Shown piece by piece: positions 11,543-24,785 of a stretch of 64,000 nucleotides of DNA. Under the pieces are notes generated by a model. It did no database searches and was not told where the DNA came from. It saw only the letters and a program-made list of their open reading frames with translations. The stretch comes from Cordilura impudica (Eukaryota > Arthropoda > Insecta > Diptera > Scathophagidae). The stretch is from NCBI GenBank assembly GCA_963682025.1, contig OY821518.1:306813429-306877428 (forward strand). The letters are read 5' to 3'. Position 1 is the first letter of the stretch, and each line of letters opens with the position of its first letter. The translations under genes were made by a program, and so were the position numbers.

Positions 11543-11967
11543 TATATCTGTGGTCACAAGCGATAACCGCCTAAGTCGACATAAGTACGATTTAAGTTAT
11601 GTATGCTATCATATTCTACTAAAAACTTCCTTATATTTACGTGAAATTTCCAATTCTCTAACACTGTTTAATAAAAAGTTATTAATGAAAACATACTGAC
11701 CTAAGTCGTAATGAAGCCCCATTACATTTGCATAAGAAGTCATTTTTCTCAAAAGCATGGTATTCGACGATTTGGGTTATCTTTGCTGTCATGTTCTACT
11801 AATAACGCTTTATATTTACGTGAAATCCCCATTTCTCTAACACTGTTTAATAAAAAGTTATTAATGAAGACATTCTGACCTAAGTCGTAATGAAGCCCCA
11901 TTACATTTATATATAAAATTATTTTTCTCAAAAGCATGATTTTCGACTTAGGAGGACCACAGATATA
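11543..11967. mobile_element. Small inverted-repeat element with internal tandem duplication
   Basis: The ends TATATCTGTGGTC (11543) and GGACCACAGATATA (ending 11967) are inverted. CCTAAGTCGA just inside the left end is mirrored by TCGACTTAGG just inside the right end. The interior is two head-to-tail copies of a unit of about 180 bp (about 11588-11765 and 11766-11945), sharing CTCTAACACTGTTTAATAAA and TGACCTAAGTCGTAATGAAG. It is non-coding and probably a MITE. No convincing target duplication was found. Confidence 0.65.
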
Positions 11968-12309
11968 TAAGAAACTTTGAATTTTTATAAAGAAAAAAAC
12001 AACAAAAATATTTCCTACATTCGTTGTCATTTTCTTTAAAAAAAATTTACGAAAATCAAAAAAAAAATTAAGGAATGTGAAAATGATTTTTTTAAGCCAA
12101 AAGTCCAATTATAAGAACCGTTGAAGTTATATTCCTGTTTCTAATTTTTAATGTTAAAAAATCGAATAAATGCCATATATATTTGTAAAAAATGCAATAG
12201 ACATCAACAACTAGCAATTTATATGGAGTGAGTTTGAAAAAATCTTAACATACATAAAATGTAATGATTAGGAAACCGTTGAACCTAGAGTTTTAATTTT
12301 TTTTATTTA
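11968..12309. other. No gene seen
   Basis: A- and T-runs. The minus-strand frame 11749-12108 straddling this area is low complexity (F, K and L runs) and crosses the tandem repeat. Confidence 0.5.
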
Positions 12310-13140
12310 AATGAAGCTACACTAAAGCGTACAAAAATAGATAATTTTTATAGTTGTAATAATAACTTATAAACTTCTGGACCATTTCCGGAAATCCGTC
12401 CATTAGAGATTTTATAGTGGTATTTCTCTCTTTCTTGGAACAGGTAGTCCAGCTCTGTTCAAAATCATCTACATTTTGGGACACCTTTTTTGTGCTCTTC
12501 AATTCCACTTTCACAAGGATCCAATATCTCTTCACTGAGTCCGGACAGTTCAGAGGATTTGCCTTCCTTGATACAAATCACTCAAGAGCTTCCTTACCGT
12601 AGTGACAGGATGCCAAATAGGACCAAAAATATGTGGACACATTGTGTTGGCTTATGAATGGCCCAGGAACTTTTTTGCGTCCTAAACTTATCTTCGACAT
12701 TTCTAGCATAAAAATTTTGACCCGGAAGCTGCCAAAAATCCGCCACTACGTATGTTTCGTCTTCCATAAGCATCAGGAGTATTTTTTATGAAGTATTATT
12801 TCAATTTCCATGCTCTGTGTTTGGCCTCTAAATTTATTACAGCTTCCTGTCTTGAACTTTTTTGACTTTGTATGTTTTCAAACCTGCATTGGCTTTAGCT
12901 TTTCGCTCCAACTACTCGGAGCACTGAGCTAGCCGGGCTGCATTTCTACCGGATGTATTGGGAACTATTTTCAATTTCTTTTTCTTTGGCCTTACAAACA
13001 TCATATGTTTCCTTTCAATGGTTAAATTCCCCCCATTGTTTCTAATAACATTGAGAACATATTGATGGTAGACCGTTGATTCTTGGGCCAACTTCTTGTA
13101 GGACCAAGTTGGATTTTGTCGTCATAACATTTGTTGTTGG
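12310..13140 (-). pseudogene. Tc1/mariner (IS630-type) transposase relic
   Basis: The minus strand carries a decayed cut-and-paste transposase. In order come an N-terminal DNA-binding remnant (AGLKTYKVKKVQDRKL near 12850-12895), then MEDETYVVADFWQLPGQNFY near 12700-12770. The D of MEDETYV sits where the first catalytic aspartate of the family is found. Then comes ISQHNVSTYFWSYLASCHYG, then KEALE, a stop, FVSRKANPLNCPDSVKRYW near 12530-12600. The end is an open frame 12317-12535 (LVKVELKSTKKVSQNVDDF, TIKSLMDGFPEMVQKF). Several stops and frameshifts are present. Terminal repeats are not visible. The fragment at 1340-1500 is a possible relative. Confidence 0.82.
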
Positions 13141-15161
13141 TTTGATTAATCTTTATTTTTTTTTTAATCAATAGTACTTAAAGATTTTCTTCTCATTTAG
13201 GACTAAAGTTAGTCATTGCATTTCTGATTTTCAGAATATGGAATATCGGAAAATACTGATACTTTCAAATTTAATTAAAAAGAAGCATCCAAAATTTATA
13301 ATGCAGGAAATGTAATGAATGGTAATGAAGTTTTTAAACATTTAGTTAAAAAACTGATGTTAGTAATGGTAATGCCCATAACTGCAATTGACATTGACAT
13401 CAATTACCTTTCAACTATAGAGTTCTCCTAAGTATCTTAACTTACATTTTTAAGAGGGTTTGCCAAATTTCAAGATAACCGGGAATTTATCTTGAAAATT
13501 TTAAAGATATTTCACTCAAATCCTAAAAGTAGCTTAGCAGTTCTGTTAAACTGTACCGATTTGTTCCAAATATCTCATTTCTTTTAGTTTACTTGGCTTA
13601 TTTTTAAGTATACATAAATATGTGTATGTTTGCTTACTAATTTCATAAAAAATATTGAAAAATTTTTTAAATATTCATACATATTCGTACATATGCGTAC
13701 CATCAACAATTGACTTATTAACGGACTGACTAACGTGTTTGGTGTTTGCTCATATGTGAATCTTTTACTTGGATAGTCCAAGTGTTGTGTTTTTTTTTAT
13801 TTTTATTATTTATTTATGTGCGTGTTTAGTGTCAACAGTTGCATGTTTATAAAAAATTGTTTCCGTTTCGGTGAGACTTTGAACAGTCAAAAATTTGTGT
13901 TTTTAAAATGCACGTGTCAGTGTTTTTTAATTCTGAATTGCGAACCACTCATACGTCTTATATCACATTACTAGCTCGTTTAATACTTTAAAAGTACATA
14001 CCAATTGGACTACCTGTACCAATTGGATTAAATTCAGACCTAAAAGTTTAAATAAAAAAATTGCATAATTTTATATTAATTAAGAATACTGTTATGTTTA
14101 ATGTTTGATTGATAACACAGACTGAAAAACGAAATGCGAATATTGAAAACCAAAACTTAATTACATATTCAAAGTATTTTTATGTTATTGTTAAAAAAGT
14201 AACAAAAAATAGACACCTACATATATACACTCGTATATAGTTATGTATTTACATATGTACATCGATATGAATGCTTTGTTCTTGCTCACATTTCATCAAA
14301 TGTAATAGTCGAATAATTAAAAACTAATCGAATTGTTTCAGACACTTTTTTCATTTATTTTATGACTAGTTTTATGATTTAGCTATAGATAAAAAAGATC
14401 ATAATTTACATAAATTATTTAAGGATTTCAATACATAGATTTTGGAGACCTATATTGGTTTAAAAAAAATAAATTTAAAAAAACTATAAAATTGGTTTCT
14501 TTCTTGAAAGCCGAATTACATTTGTTTTGAAAGACTTCAAGACTTAATCGATCAGACAGGTTTCATTTAGGTTTTTTTAAACCAGCACGCGTATTCGTTT
14601 TTTTTTTATTTTACGACTTTGAAGCTGCTGCTTAGAAAGCATTTATTATACAAACGAGGCGTTTTAAATTTTACGACTTTAAAAAAATCAACAAAAATTC
14701 ATAATCATCTAATAAAATGTGAGTATTTTACTAAAATCGTTGTATTATTGTCATAAACGATCGTTTATTTTGACACTTACCAAATGAAAAAAACCTGCTG
14801 CTGATGCCTTTCGATATCCGTTATAGGCATTCAAATATGATTGCAATGAATTGGGTGGTCGTCAATTTCAATAATAAAGTGTTACTTTGTTATCTTATGT
14901 CGAATTTAGTATATACTTAAGCATTGTTTTAAATTATTCAACTATTTGATAACAAAATTTAGAGAGAACACATGAGGGAAAGGGGCTGTTCTATCAGACG
15001 AAATCCAAAAACTTAAAAATATTTGGCATTTATCCATTCTGTTAAATCCCACCTTATACAAGTTAAACATATTTCAGCCAAAGACCACATACTTTGATTT
15101 TTGTGTTAGAATGTTTCAAGGATCTAGAATGGATTTATAAATATATACTTCATTCATTATA
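13141..15161. other. No gene seen
   Basis: AT-rich DNA with simple repeats (T-runs near 13785-13815). I see no open frame with recognisable content and no terminal repeats. Confidence 0.5.
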
Positions 15162-15163
15162 TA

Positions 15164-15843
15164 CTACATGGAGTGAAAAGTACGTGGCCTCACATAGGGA
15201 TGGCGTTACAAGTGCAAATTTTTTTAGAAAATTTTTTAGAAAAATTGTGTCAAAATTTCATGACATTTCATTAATTAAAAAAAAAGTTACCGTTATAAAA
15301 GCGGCCAAAGACTCAAAAATCGGCTGGAAAGGTAAAGGCCAGTGTTTTTTGGGATGCCCTTGGTATAATATTCATTGATTGCGTAGAGAAAGGAAAAACA
15401 ATAACTGCCAAGTACTATGTTGAGTTATTGAACAGATTGGATGAAGAAATCATGAAAAAAACGACCCCACTTAAATAAGAAAAAAATCTTGCACCATCAT
15501 GACAGTGCACCGGCGCATTCATCTGCTTTGGCTTCAGAAAAATTGAAGTCTGTACATTACGAATGCTTCCACACCCACCGTGTTTTCCAGATCTGGCTTC
15601 CAGCAATTATTATTGTTTCCAAACTTGAGGAAAGAGATTTCCCACAAATGAGGAAGTCATAAAAGAGACGGAAGCCTATTTTGAAGAGCTTGACAAATCT
15701 TATTATTTCAAGGGTATCAGGTTAGAGGATCGTTGGAAGAAGTGTGTTTCACTTAACGGAGATTACGTTGAAGAGTAAAATTGATTTCAAATCCAAAAAA
15801 CTGGTTTTTCATTGTTAGGCCACGGAGTTTTCACTCCATGTAG
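15164..15843 (+). mobile_element. Internally deleted mariner element
   Basis: The inverted ends CTACATGGAGTGAAAA (15164) and TTTTCACTCCATGTAG (ending 15843) continue inwards as GTGGCCTCAC / GTTAGGCCAC. They are flanked by TA at 15162-15163 and 15844-15845, as expected for mariner. At 680 bp it is about half the usual length. Only the C-terminal part of the transposase remains, split over frames: KASVFWDALGIIFIDCVEKG, TITAKYYVELLNRLDEEI, LPHPPCFPDLASSNYY (the usual form is SPDLAPSDY, with the third catalytic Asp), then YFEELDKSYYFKGI and WKKCVSLNGDYVEE. The N-terminus and the HQDNAPAH-type motif are lost or broken. It is non-functional but could be mobilised in trans. Confidence 0.9.
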
Positions 15844-15849
15844 TATATA

Positions 15850-17190
15850 CAAGTGATACACTAGGCGAAATTTCAATAGACGCATTAAAATTTTTTTATT
15901 TTAACATTATTGTTCTTTTTTTATTTTAGGAATAATTAAACACAAGCTTTATAATTTTCATAAAAGAAATTTTATTCCCTTTCTTTAAGAAAATTGAAGT
16001 GTGAGTTTTTTCATGTTTATATTGTGGAAAAGAAAAAAACACAAATAATAATTTAAATTTAAAGTACTGAGAAAAAATAAGTCGAGTAATGATTATAATT
16101 AAAATTTCATTTTTTGTTTTATTGTTTTTTAATTTCAAGTTCTATCGGCATTAAAAAACTTTATATACATTATTGAAAAACATCAAGAAAACTAAAACAT
16201 TTTCCCACAAATAAAGAACAAGGAAATACATACCGAAAAAATATGAGCTGGAAATCGGTTACTATTAGAAAAATTTATTTAGATAAAAATTATTTTTCTT
16301 GTTATTACTTAATATTTAAGAATACAACAGATTTTCTTCAACAACAAACATAATCCCTCTATCGTTAAAGTATATCTAACAATAAAATTAGTTCCGTTTG
16401 TCAATCAAGATCTCTATATAAATTACTAAACTACTTAAATTGAGGCAACTTAATTAAATGAAATATAGCATGATTTCAAGGTGTAATCAAGTACTTGAAA
16501 AAGTTCTGGATTGTTACATAACAACAGATCAATACGTCCATTCGGCAACAACTCCTGACTTAGCAACGCAAATTCAACACTTGGCACTTGACAAGTAAGA
16601 GAACACACGTAACCTGCAATCTGATATGATTCGTGATATGATTCGGCTTTGACCAGATGAAAAGTGTATTCTAGATGCTTTTCACTGCTTCTCTCGGTTA
16701 TAATGCCTCCTTATATATTGTAAGGCTGTCTTTGTGTCACGCATGACTCTGTAAGTATTCTAGTCTAGGAAAGTAAGATACACTGGTATACATTAACATC
16801 AGTTCATAAAATACGCAAATTAGACTGCAAATATTCACATGCAATGTAAGAAATTTTAGAACTTTAACTGGAATAACGCAAGATCACAAAACCTTTATTT
16901 CATCGTCTGCCCGAATTTGAAGCCCGAATTTGAGGGGAACGGAAAATAATATATCACCGTAAACGATATAGAAGTAGCGATTTTCTAAGCATGAGATATG
17001 GAGCTTAGCACACTTCAAATTCCAAGTGTTTGATGTCATACAAAATAGACTAAATATTTGCATATTAACTATAAACATTTAAATTTTCGCATCATTTTTT
17101 GTATTTGTGTTTAGGTTTTAAAACTGAAGTGTTTATATTTTTAAATTCTTTCTTTTAACTCACACTCTCTGTCTGTCTGTCTGCCGTGGG
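15850..17190. other. No gene seen
   Basis: AT-rich. 16500-16760 is somewhat less AT-rich and unique-looking, but I can read no exon or RNA there. Confidence 0.5.
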
Positions 17191-17194
17191 TGGA

Positions 17195-17690
17195 CCCCAT
17201 TCCCCCTTATCCAAATGATCTGAAACTTGGCCCATAGTCTTGTCGTGACTACAGATTAATTTTGGGGTAGTCACGCGTGCTCACGCACAGTCACGGAGTG
17301 ATCTAAATGGCATTTTCCCTCATCCGATCGATCTGAAACTTGGTCCATACACTTGCTGTGAAAAAAGATTAACTTTGACTTAGTCACGCCCAGTCACGCA
17401 CAGTCACGGAGTGATCTAAATGTCATTTCCCCTCATCCGACCGATCTGTAACTTGGTCGATATACTTGCTGTAAAGAAAGATCAACTTCGACATAATCAC
17501 GCGTAGTCACGCATAGTCACGGAGTGATTTAAAACCCATTTTCCCTTATCCGATCGATGTAAAACTTGGTCGATAGAGTTGCTATGAAAAAAGATTAACT
17601 TTGACATAGTCACGCACAGTCACGGAGAGATTAAAACCCCACTTCCCCTCATCCGATGGATCTGAAACTTTGTCCATACTTTATTATAAT
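17195..17690 (+). repeat. Tandem satellite, 113-bp unit, about 4.5 copies
   Basis: The start of the ATCC(G)A..GATCTGAAACTTGG block falls at 17209, 17322, 17435, 17548 and 17651, that is spacings of 113, 113, 113 and 103. Each unit ends in AGTCACGGAGTGAT, preceded by AGTCACGC sub-repeats. The last unit has lost about 10 bp from its CACGC sub-repeat. The array is preceded by GTCTGTCTGTCTG. It is non-coding and markedly less AT-rich than its flanks. Confidence 0.92.
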
Positions 17691-20600
17691 TTCGTTCAAA
17701 CGAAACGATAAAATGATTACTACCCGATTTCGTTGTAGACGGTATAAAAGAGAATGTCAAATGAAAGCAATATTAAAGCGTAAACGTGCAGTCTGGAAGG
17801 TTGAGCGAAAAATCATCTTTATGCATTTTCACATTTCCTTAATTTTCAGTGAAAATGTAGATATCCTTGTTGTAATTAAACGTCGCTTTGGTTTGGTGTA
17901 TTGGTGTGCTAGAAGGTCAGTTGCTTCGTACGGTAATACTCGAAAACATTTGTCTTCAGTTCATTAGTATTTGTACTGGTTGTTTACATTTGATTCAATT
18001 AGTGACCTGACAACGCTAAGAAAAACACTTGGATTGCTTGCAACAACGTGTTGACACAAAAAAAAAACATACACACACTAACACCCCCATGCCACGGACA
18101 AATAAAAATAGACGAAAATAAATATGTACTTGTAGAAAAATACTATAGTAAATATTACACCAAGTTCATTTGTTTATTTCTTGTCAAACGACCCCCGAAC
18201 AAAGTGTCGATTTACTGTATAACGAATCCTCCCACTCACTCACTCACTCACTCACTCACCCACCGAACTAACTAACCAACCAACCACTTACATGTGTTTA
18301 GTGGACATTCAAAAGATGACATGAAACACGAAACTTGTTTACACAAACAGATTGATAATTATTTACTAAGGGATATTGAACCATTAATGCGAAGGTATTC
18401 TTTTAATGTTCATATGAAGACACATTGGTGTGAATGGGTAATGGGTGTATAGATTTGATAAAAAAAAAAAAACTAAAAATGATAACATTTTTACATCACT
18501 TTGTACACAGTCATATGGTAAGCCTTCTTCGCAGTTTTATCATTGATATTGTCAATTTAGGTGGAGGGAAAAGTCATGCAGAGCATTTGAAACAACTTCG
18601 ACAGACGGAAACAGGAAACAGGAAGTCCATCTTGCTCATAGTAGCGACAACGAAGATATTTTTACGCTTCATGCAAGTTGAAGTTAAGTTTAAACATGGT
18701 GGGGTACATACACACACATCATAATATTAAGAAACATACATCATAAACAGCCTCCTTTGCCACAACCACCCTGTCGATTATTTTTTATTTTTTAGACTCT
18801 GTTAAAGAAGCAAAACTCCTCCACCCAAATAACACCTACTTTGAGCATACAAACACACACTCACACACACACACACAGAGACAACCATTATCAGCTCTCT
18901 ACAACATGAACGTTATCGGAACAGTAGTCGTCAACATAAGCAGCATCCAGAACGACAACGACAACAACAGTAACAATAACAACACCATCATCATAATCAT
19001 CAACATCATGTTACGGAAACAGATAACGCATGGACTGGCGGACAGACTGGAGAAATATAAAAAAAGCATTGGTTTGTTGCTTGCCTCAGGCCATGTACTG
19101 GATGTATACTTAAATGGGTACAGCTTCTATTTTCCTTTCCTTCTTCCACAAGGGCTATACGAATCAATGAAGCATAAGCGAATTACATTTTTTCAAATCA
19201 TTTTAGGTTTTTTTTTCTAATCCATGCAGGACATCATCGAGTAACAAGGGAAGTAGTCTTGAATGTTGGGACGACATTGAAAAACTTTTTTAAGGAATGT
19301 GTGAAGTGCACAACTACAATTTTTTTTTTGTGGACTTAATAAAAATGTTACAAATTGTATTTGTTTACGTTTCGTCGTTTTTTCCATGATCCATGTTATT
19401 TAGTCGTCCCTGTTATTAGAAGAAGAAAGAAATTCCTTTACAGTTGAAATTCTATTTTTGTAGATATGAGTAGTCCTTGTACAAATTTAAATATGTATGT
19501 GTACATCTAGTCGTACATTTTGCCGAGAAAAATTATCTGTTAGTTGCGATTAGAGTAGCACATCATCAGAGAATGTAATGAAATAAATGACTTAAGCTTG
19601 TTCCTTGTTGCTTTAATGTTTGCAACTGCAATACTCCAGGATACATAATGCAGTGTTGGCAGCATTTAAAGCTCAACATTATTTTACAAAAGTAGTGATG
19701 TGTATATATGTGAGTTGGATCGTAGTATTGTTGTGTCTGAGTTGGCCTGATGGTTAAATTACCATGAAAAATGCCTTATCACTATGCCTGGTTGCCGCCA
19801 CTACTCTGCTTTCAATGTAACATACATATTTATTTATGTAGAAATACAAACATACAAATGTATGTATGCAGATATTGAGTATGTGTATGCATATGTTTCC
19901 AACAAACCAACCTGAAACTGTCATAGACATTAAGTTGCCGGTGGTGTCAGTGTAAATTGTTGGTATGTTCATAATCAACGACATCGTTGTTGTTTTGTTC
20001 TGTCCTTTCTTTTGGCCTTGTGAATAATGTTTTGCACTGCTGTGCAGTCGTTAGAGTTGAGTTTAGTTTAGTTCAAGTCAACAAGAGCCAGAATTGAACA
20101 CCTGAACATTTTCATATTCATATTAAAGTGAAACAGGTGCTACAATGTACTATAGAAAATAGTATAGGACACACATATTTGTGTCCTATGTCTAAATCTG
20201 TATGCATTGGCATTTACAGTGGTGTGGGTGTACAAGCAGGTACTAATGTGACACTTAAGGCAAAAGTACCAAACAAGTACTGCTAAAAGTTCAAAGTGAT
20301 ATGAGAAATAAAAAAAAAAATAATAAACAAACTCTAAGATGTGCATATAAACAAATTTAAAAATTAATTCTTGTATCATCATTATTCCGTTTCCAGTTTC
20401 GCCAGGCTGTCTGCAAAATTATTTCTAAGTGTAGTGAAAAAGTCTTAAAACTGCGGGTGTTTGTCTTCGAGCGAAGAACGTAGTGAGTGAGTATCCTTGA
20501 GTCCTTAGGCTTAAACCATAAATAGGAAGGAACATTTAAAAGACAAAAACACAAGGTTAATGCGATCGATATGCAATAATTAATCGGAATTTTTTTTGGC

Positions 20601-22740
20601 TTAACACATTGACACAATCAAGTGTTTAGAGAAGAAGGTGAGATAAATCGAAAAATAGCAATAGAGAGTTTGTCCGCCTGCAGCGTAGCTATTGTATGAA
20701 TGTGTGAATTTTTGAATTTTCTTAAAATCACACCTCTATCGCGCCCTCCTCAACCAACCTCTTGCTGTGCTGCAATATGACATTCTCAGAAATGTCCATT
20801 AAAGTCTATTGCGTGGGAATGACTGTCAATTTATTATTCCATTCAGTTTGGCTTATACCTACAATATACATACATAAGTATGTATGTATATAAAATATTT
20901 TTAATTAAATTGATTTTGCAATATAACTTTTTCGATATGAAAAACGCATATATTTAAAAATTTAATAAAGTCTTCATAATTATGATCCTTTACACACGTT
21001 TCATATTAATGTTGAATATTATCTGGGGGGGTTGGAAGGATAATTATAACCACATCTAGATTAAAATAACGCTGGCTTGTTGTAGCTGGTGACCACAGTT
21101 GATGGTCACTATATACGAAACATATGGAATTGCGGTCATAGTGACAGATGCTGTCACATCCTGCTAAATAAATTTTCCCCAGTTGTCCATTGTGTGAAAA
21201 TGAGAGAATGCATTTGTAGATATTGCACGCGTACCCATTAATTATGAACGTATTAATATTGGATACAAACGCAAGCACGCACACATACACATACAAATAC
21301 ACACATACACATGCTGGTTTACATATACACTATAACTCGGTTATAACAAACTCCTCCATACACAATAATTATGTAAACAAAAATCTGAAAATTTATTGCA
21401 AATTTAAAAATTATTTTTTTCACATTAACCAAAAATTTATTATAGCTGTGCCTTACTGTATATTAATATATCCATAGATATGTATTCACATACATATTTA
21501 CATATAAACACATACATACATACATGGATTATTTGCCATCATATACCATACATTTATGCAGTTATAATTTATTACTTGTGCAAAATCGAAAAAAGCCAAC
21601 ATCGTTATTAAAAATGGCGTTTGCCTGATGATGAGTTGATATTGTTGTAGTTGTAGTTTTAGTTGTCGTTCTCGTTGTTTTTAGTTAGTAGCAGTTGCTG
21701 GTGCTGTTATTTGATAGAATCTATGTCCAAAGAGGTATATCTCTGTGCGTGTGTGTGTGTGTGTGTATGAACTGTTGTCTGTTTGTTTGTTTGTATGTGT
21801 GTTGTTGACGACAACGATGATTTGTGAATATTTGCTGGTCAGGAATGGTTCTACTGGCTGTTCTTCTATTATACCTTCTCCACTCCTTCTTATCAATTTC
21901 AGTACCGAACTTATTACATTGAAGACTGCTGACTAGCCAACGTGCCAGTCATTCTCTATGTTGTTTATCATGGTTGAATTCAAAAGATTCTTGCCAGTTT
22001 GTTTGTGTATAAAAAGGTATTTGGTAATAAGTTGTTCACTCACTACATTAAATTTATGGAATTTGATTGACATAGTTTTTATTAAATACTAAACTTGAAA
22101 TAATATTCGTATTTGTATTTGTTTAAAGGCAGAACATAATCCTGTGCAAAACACTTAATTCAAGTTGGTCTAATGAAAGATTTCATTAATAAATTCAACA
22201 AAGTCATTACAAATCAGCATTTTTTTTATTTTATTTTCTATGTTTTCGATTACATTAATAAATTTAGGACGAGTTCAATTTTTTGATTTGAAATTTTTAC
22301 AAATCCATAATAATTACTGAAATTCTAATATAAAAAGATCTTTCGGTCTTTATCATTTAATAATTGAATTAGAAATTAATCTGGCCCTTGATCAATATTT
22401 TTTTAGTTTAATTAAAACAAAGACGTTTGTTTAAAAAAATGCACTTTAGAATATGGAAAAATTTTAAAGTGCTTTAAGTTAGATCAATTAGTATTCAAAA
22501 TTCCACTTTAAGTTTACAATTTATAAAATTCATAAAGAAACCCCGTCAAAAATTAAAAACTAAATTGTTAGCCATTTTAAGGACATGGGATTAACAAAAT
22601 CTTTCATCTATAAGACAGATTAATTGGTAGAGAATAATGTAATAGTAAAAATGAAAACATGGGCGGGAAATGTCAGAAGAAATAAAGATCTGAAATCCAT
22701 TGAGTTCGGAAGCAAATTCGAATGCCACAAACACACCATC
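17691..22740. other. Gene-free 5-kb stretch with many microsatellites
   Basis: No gene is supported here. Simple repeats include (CACT)n at 18233-18262, (CA)n at 18850-18880, AAC/ATC triplets at 18950-19010, (CA)n near 21275-21310 and (GT)n at 21748-21768. Several frames of 75-104 codons on either strand are repeat-driven or lack any domain. The texture resembles a fly intron or intergenic spacer. Confidence 0.55.
18935..19010 (+). repeat. Imperfect AAC/ATC triplet repeat
   Basis: A run of GACAAC, AACAGT, AACAAT and ATCATC triplets. It causes an apparent poly-Asn/poly-Ile frame with no other support. Confidence 0.8.
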
Positions 22741-22755
22741 AAACAAGTTGGAAAA

Positions 22756-23405
22756 TTATAGTCGGTCTAGGCAGACTTAAGATACCCTACACCATTTGTT
22801 TATAGAAGGGGGTCTTAGGTTCAGCTAATTGGATTTAGGAAATAAGCCAATAAACCAAAGTTTAGTGGCATTTCTATTAATTTTTTTTTTTTTGCCTGCA
22901 GATATGAAAAAGTTCATATCGGATGCTGTATTTATATGGGGACTAGGTTGACAAATGGACTGCTTCTGACCATATTTGGTACAGCCATTTATTTTATGCA
23001 ACAACATGTACAAACCAAATTTAAGAAAAATCTGTGCAATATTTTGGTTTTTTTGATAGATTTAAGAAAAAATCGGATAGCAGCTTTATATAAGAATTGT
23101 CCTACAGGGTTGATTTTTGGACTACTGATTAATGAATGTAATAAACATATACAAGCCAAATTTGACCGAGATCTATATGATAATTTGATCCTCATAGTAG
23201 TCATTTGTAAGGGCACCAGGTCTGAAAATTCACCGATTTTCACCAATTTCAATAGCGTTTGTTTTATGACCGATAAAAACATATGTACCAAATTTTATCA
23301 AAAAAATATTTGCGACTTGTAGTTTGATTACAAGGTTTACATGGACATATAGATGGACAGACCAACTCAGAAAGTGATTCTGAGTCGATCGGGTACTAGA
23401 TAAAA
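22756..23405 (-). repeat. Dispersed repeat family A, copy 2
   Basis: The reverse complement runs in the same order as 60555-61417: CTCAGAATCACTTTCTGAG, CATGTAAACCTTGTAATCAA, CAAGTCGCAAATAT, AAATTTGGTACAT, TAGTCCCCATATA, TCCGATATGAACTTTTTCAT, and the end CTGCCTAGACCGACTAT at 22756. It is non-coding. Frames of 100-128 codons on both strands here are artefacts of the repeat. Confidence 0.8.
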
Positions 23406-23593
23406 TATTTTCGGGAGTTAATATCATCAGCACAAATTCATTATATAAAAATATCTAGAATCCATGGGCATTGCAAAAAAATAATAACTGGCCAGCTATC
23501 ACTGAGAGATAGTTGCAAAATAAATTCTGCACTCTCTGTCAATATGTGATGGATAACGAATCTTAATTTACAGTTGCAGTCGGTCAAAACATT

Positions 23594-23772
23594 GGGTACG
23601 TTCGTAAATGCAGTAAATTTGTGCATCACAACGGCAGTTATGCCAAGTTTTGTTGCTGATGCATGATCACTTGTTGCAGATGCTTTATAACTGCTCAACA
23701 ATTGCATAAAAAAACTTTTGACGGAAATCAGTGCTGCCGTGATGCATAACTATTGCATTTACGAACGTGCCC
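23594..23772. mobile_element. 179-bp MITE, GGGTACGTTCG ends, ATT duplication
   Basis: The left end GGGTACGTTCGTAAATGCA is mirrored by TGCATTTACGAACGTGCCC at the right. Weaker pairing extends inwards (GCATCAC and others). Both sides carry ATT (23591-23593, 23773-23775). A 3-bp duplication with G-rich ends would fit the PIF/Harbinger group. That assignment is an inference from two short cues. Confidence 0.75.
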
Positions 23773-23775
23773 ATT

Positions 23776-24780
23776 ATTTTGAGTCTTTCAGTTAAAAAGC
23801 ACCCGAAAAATCCAAATGTATTTATAAATCGAAGTTCTTAGGAGAGGTTTTATTATTGTGGGTCATAAGTGTAATAATAAAATGCGCAAGTTTATAACCT
23901 TCAGAAATTTGTAATAAAATTCAATACGTAAAAATTGAAATCAACGCCCTAATAAGTTTTGGCCAAATTTAAAGAGAAAGGTACATATATAGAAAAGCGT
24001 GCCCGTGCAAAAAATTTTAACTGCTTAATTTGCTGATACGAAAGCAATTCAAAGGTCCATTTCTAAAGCTTCGAAAAAAGTTTACTTTATTTGTTTTTTT
24101 CGGTTCAAAAAGTAAACCGATATAGGGTGTTTTTTTTTTTTTGTAAATTAAATACTATAGATAAATTAATATTTAATTGATAATGGTTTTTCTTCAATCC
24201 TTTTTCCATCTATCGCTTATCAAAAAATTTAATTTGTAATGACAAAAGGTAAAATAAAACCGTTTAGGTGAACAAAATATTTAATTTAGCTAAATTTCAG
24301 CATCCTAATATATTTTGAGCAGCTATTTGTAAAACAACATTATTTGCATTACATGTCCCAGTAAAATATGTCTTTTATTTTCATAATAATTGCTAGATTA
24401 TTCAAGACATTAAGGGACATTCGGTTTGTGGTAAAAAGGTTAATGGCGTAAGCTGTTCAAAATTCGTTACATTCGTATATACCACTTTCAAACCTTTCCT
24501 TATTGATTTTATGTTTCATTGTCTTCAAGAAAATATATTTAGTACCAAATTTACACATTGAGAGCAAACATTCAACATATTTTTAACTGAAAATACTTGT
24601 TAAAACAAAAGAGATTCATTTAAGGCCTTCTCCTTTTAATCACACTATTTTTTATTTAAAATGTTAATACAAGCAACTGACAAAAGTAGTACTAAACTCG
24701 TCTAATTTTGTTTTTTGCCTTTATTCATAATAATTATGTAAGTACATGTAATTAAAAGAAAGTTCACATAGTAGAACATA
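23776..24780. other. No gene seen
   Basis: AT-rich sequence without a supported feature. A T-run lies at 24129-24142. Confidence 0.5.
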
Positions 24781-24785
24781 GGGCA

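Noticed and set aside
11749..12108. 119-codon Phe/Lys-rich minus-strand frame
   Set aside because: It is low complexity and runs through the tandem duplication of the 11543-11967 element.
18906..19220. Asn/Ile-rich frame starting MNVIGTVVV
   Set aside because: It is produced by AAC/ATC triplet repeats and ends in a T-run. No splice sites or homology cues.
22936..23322. 128-codon frame on plus and 100-codon frame on minus
   Set aside because: Both lie within dispersed repeat family A. The other copies do not keep these frames open.
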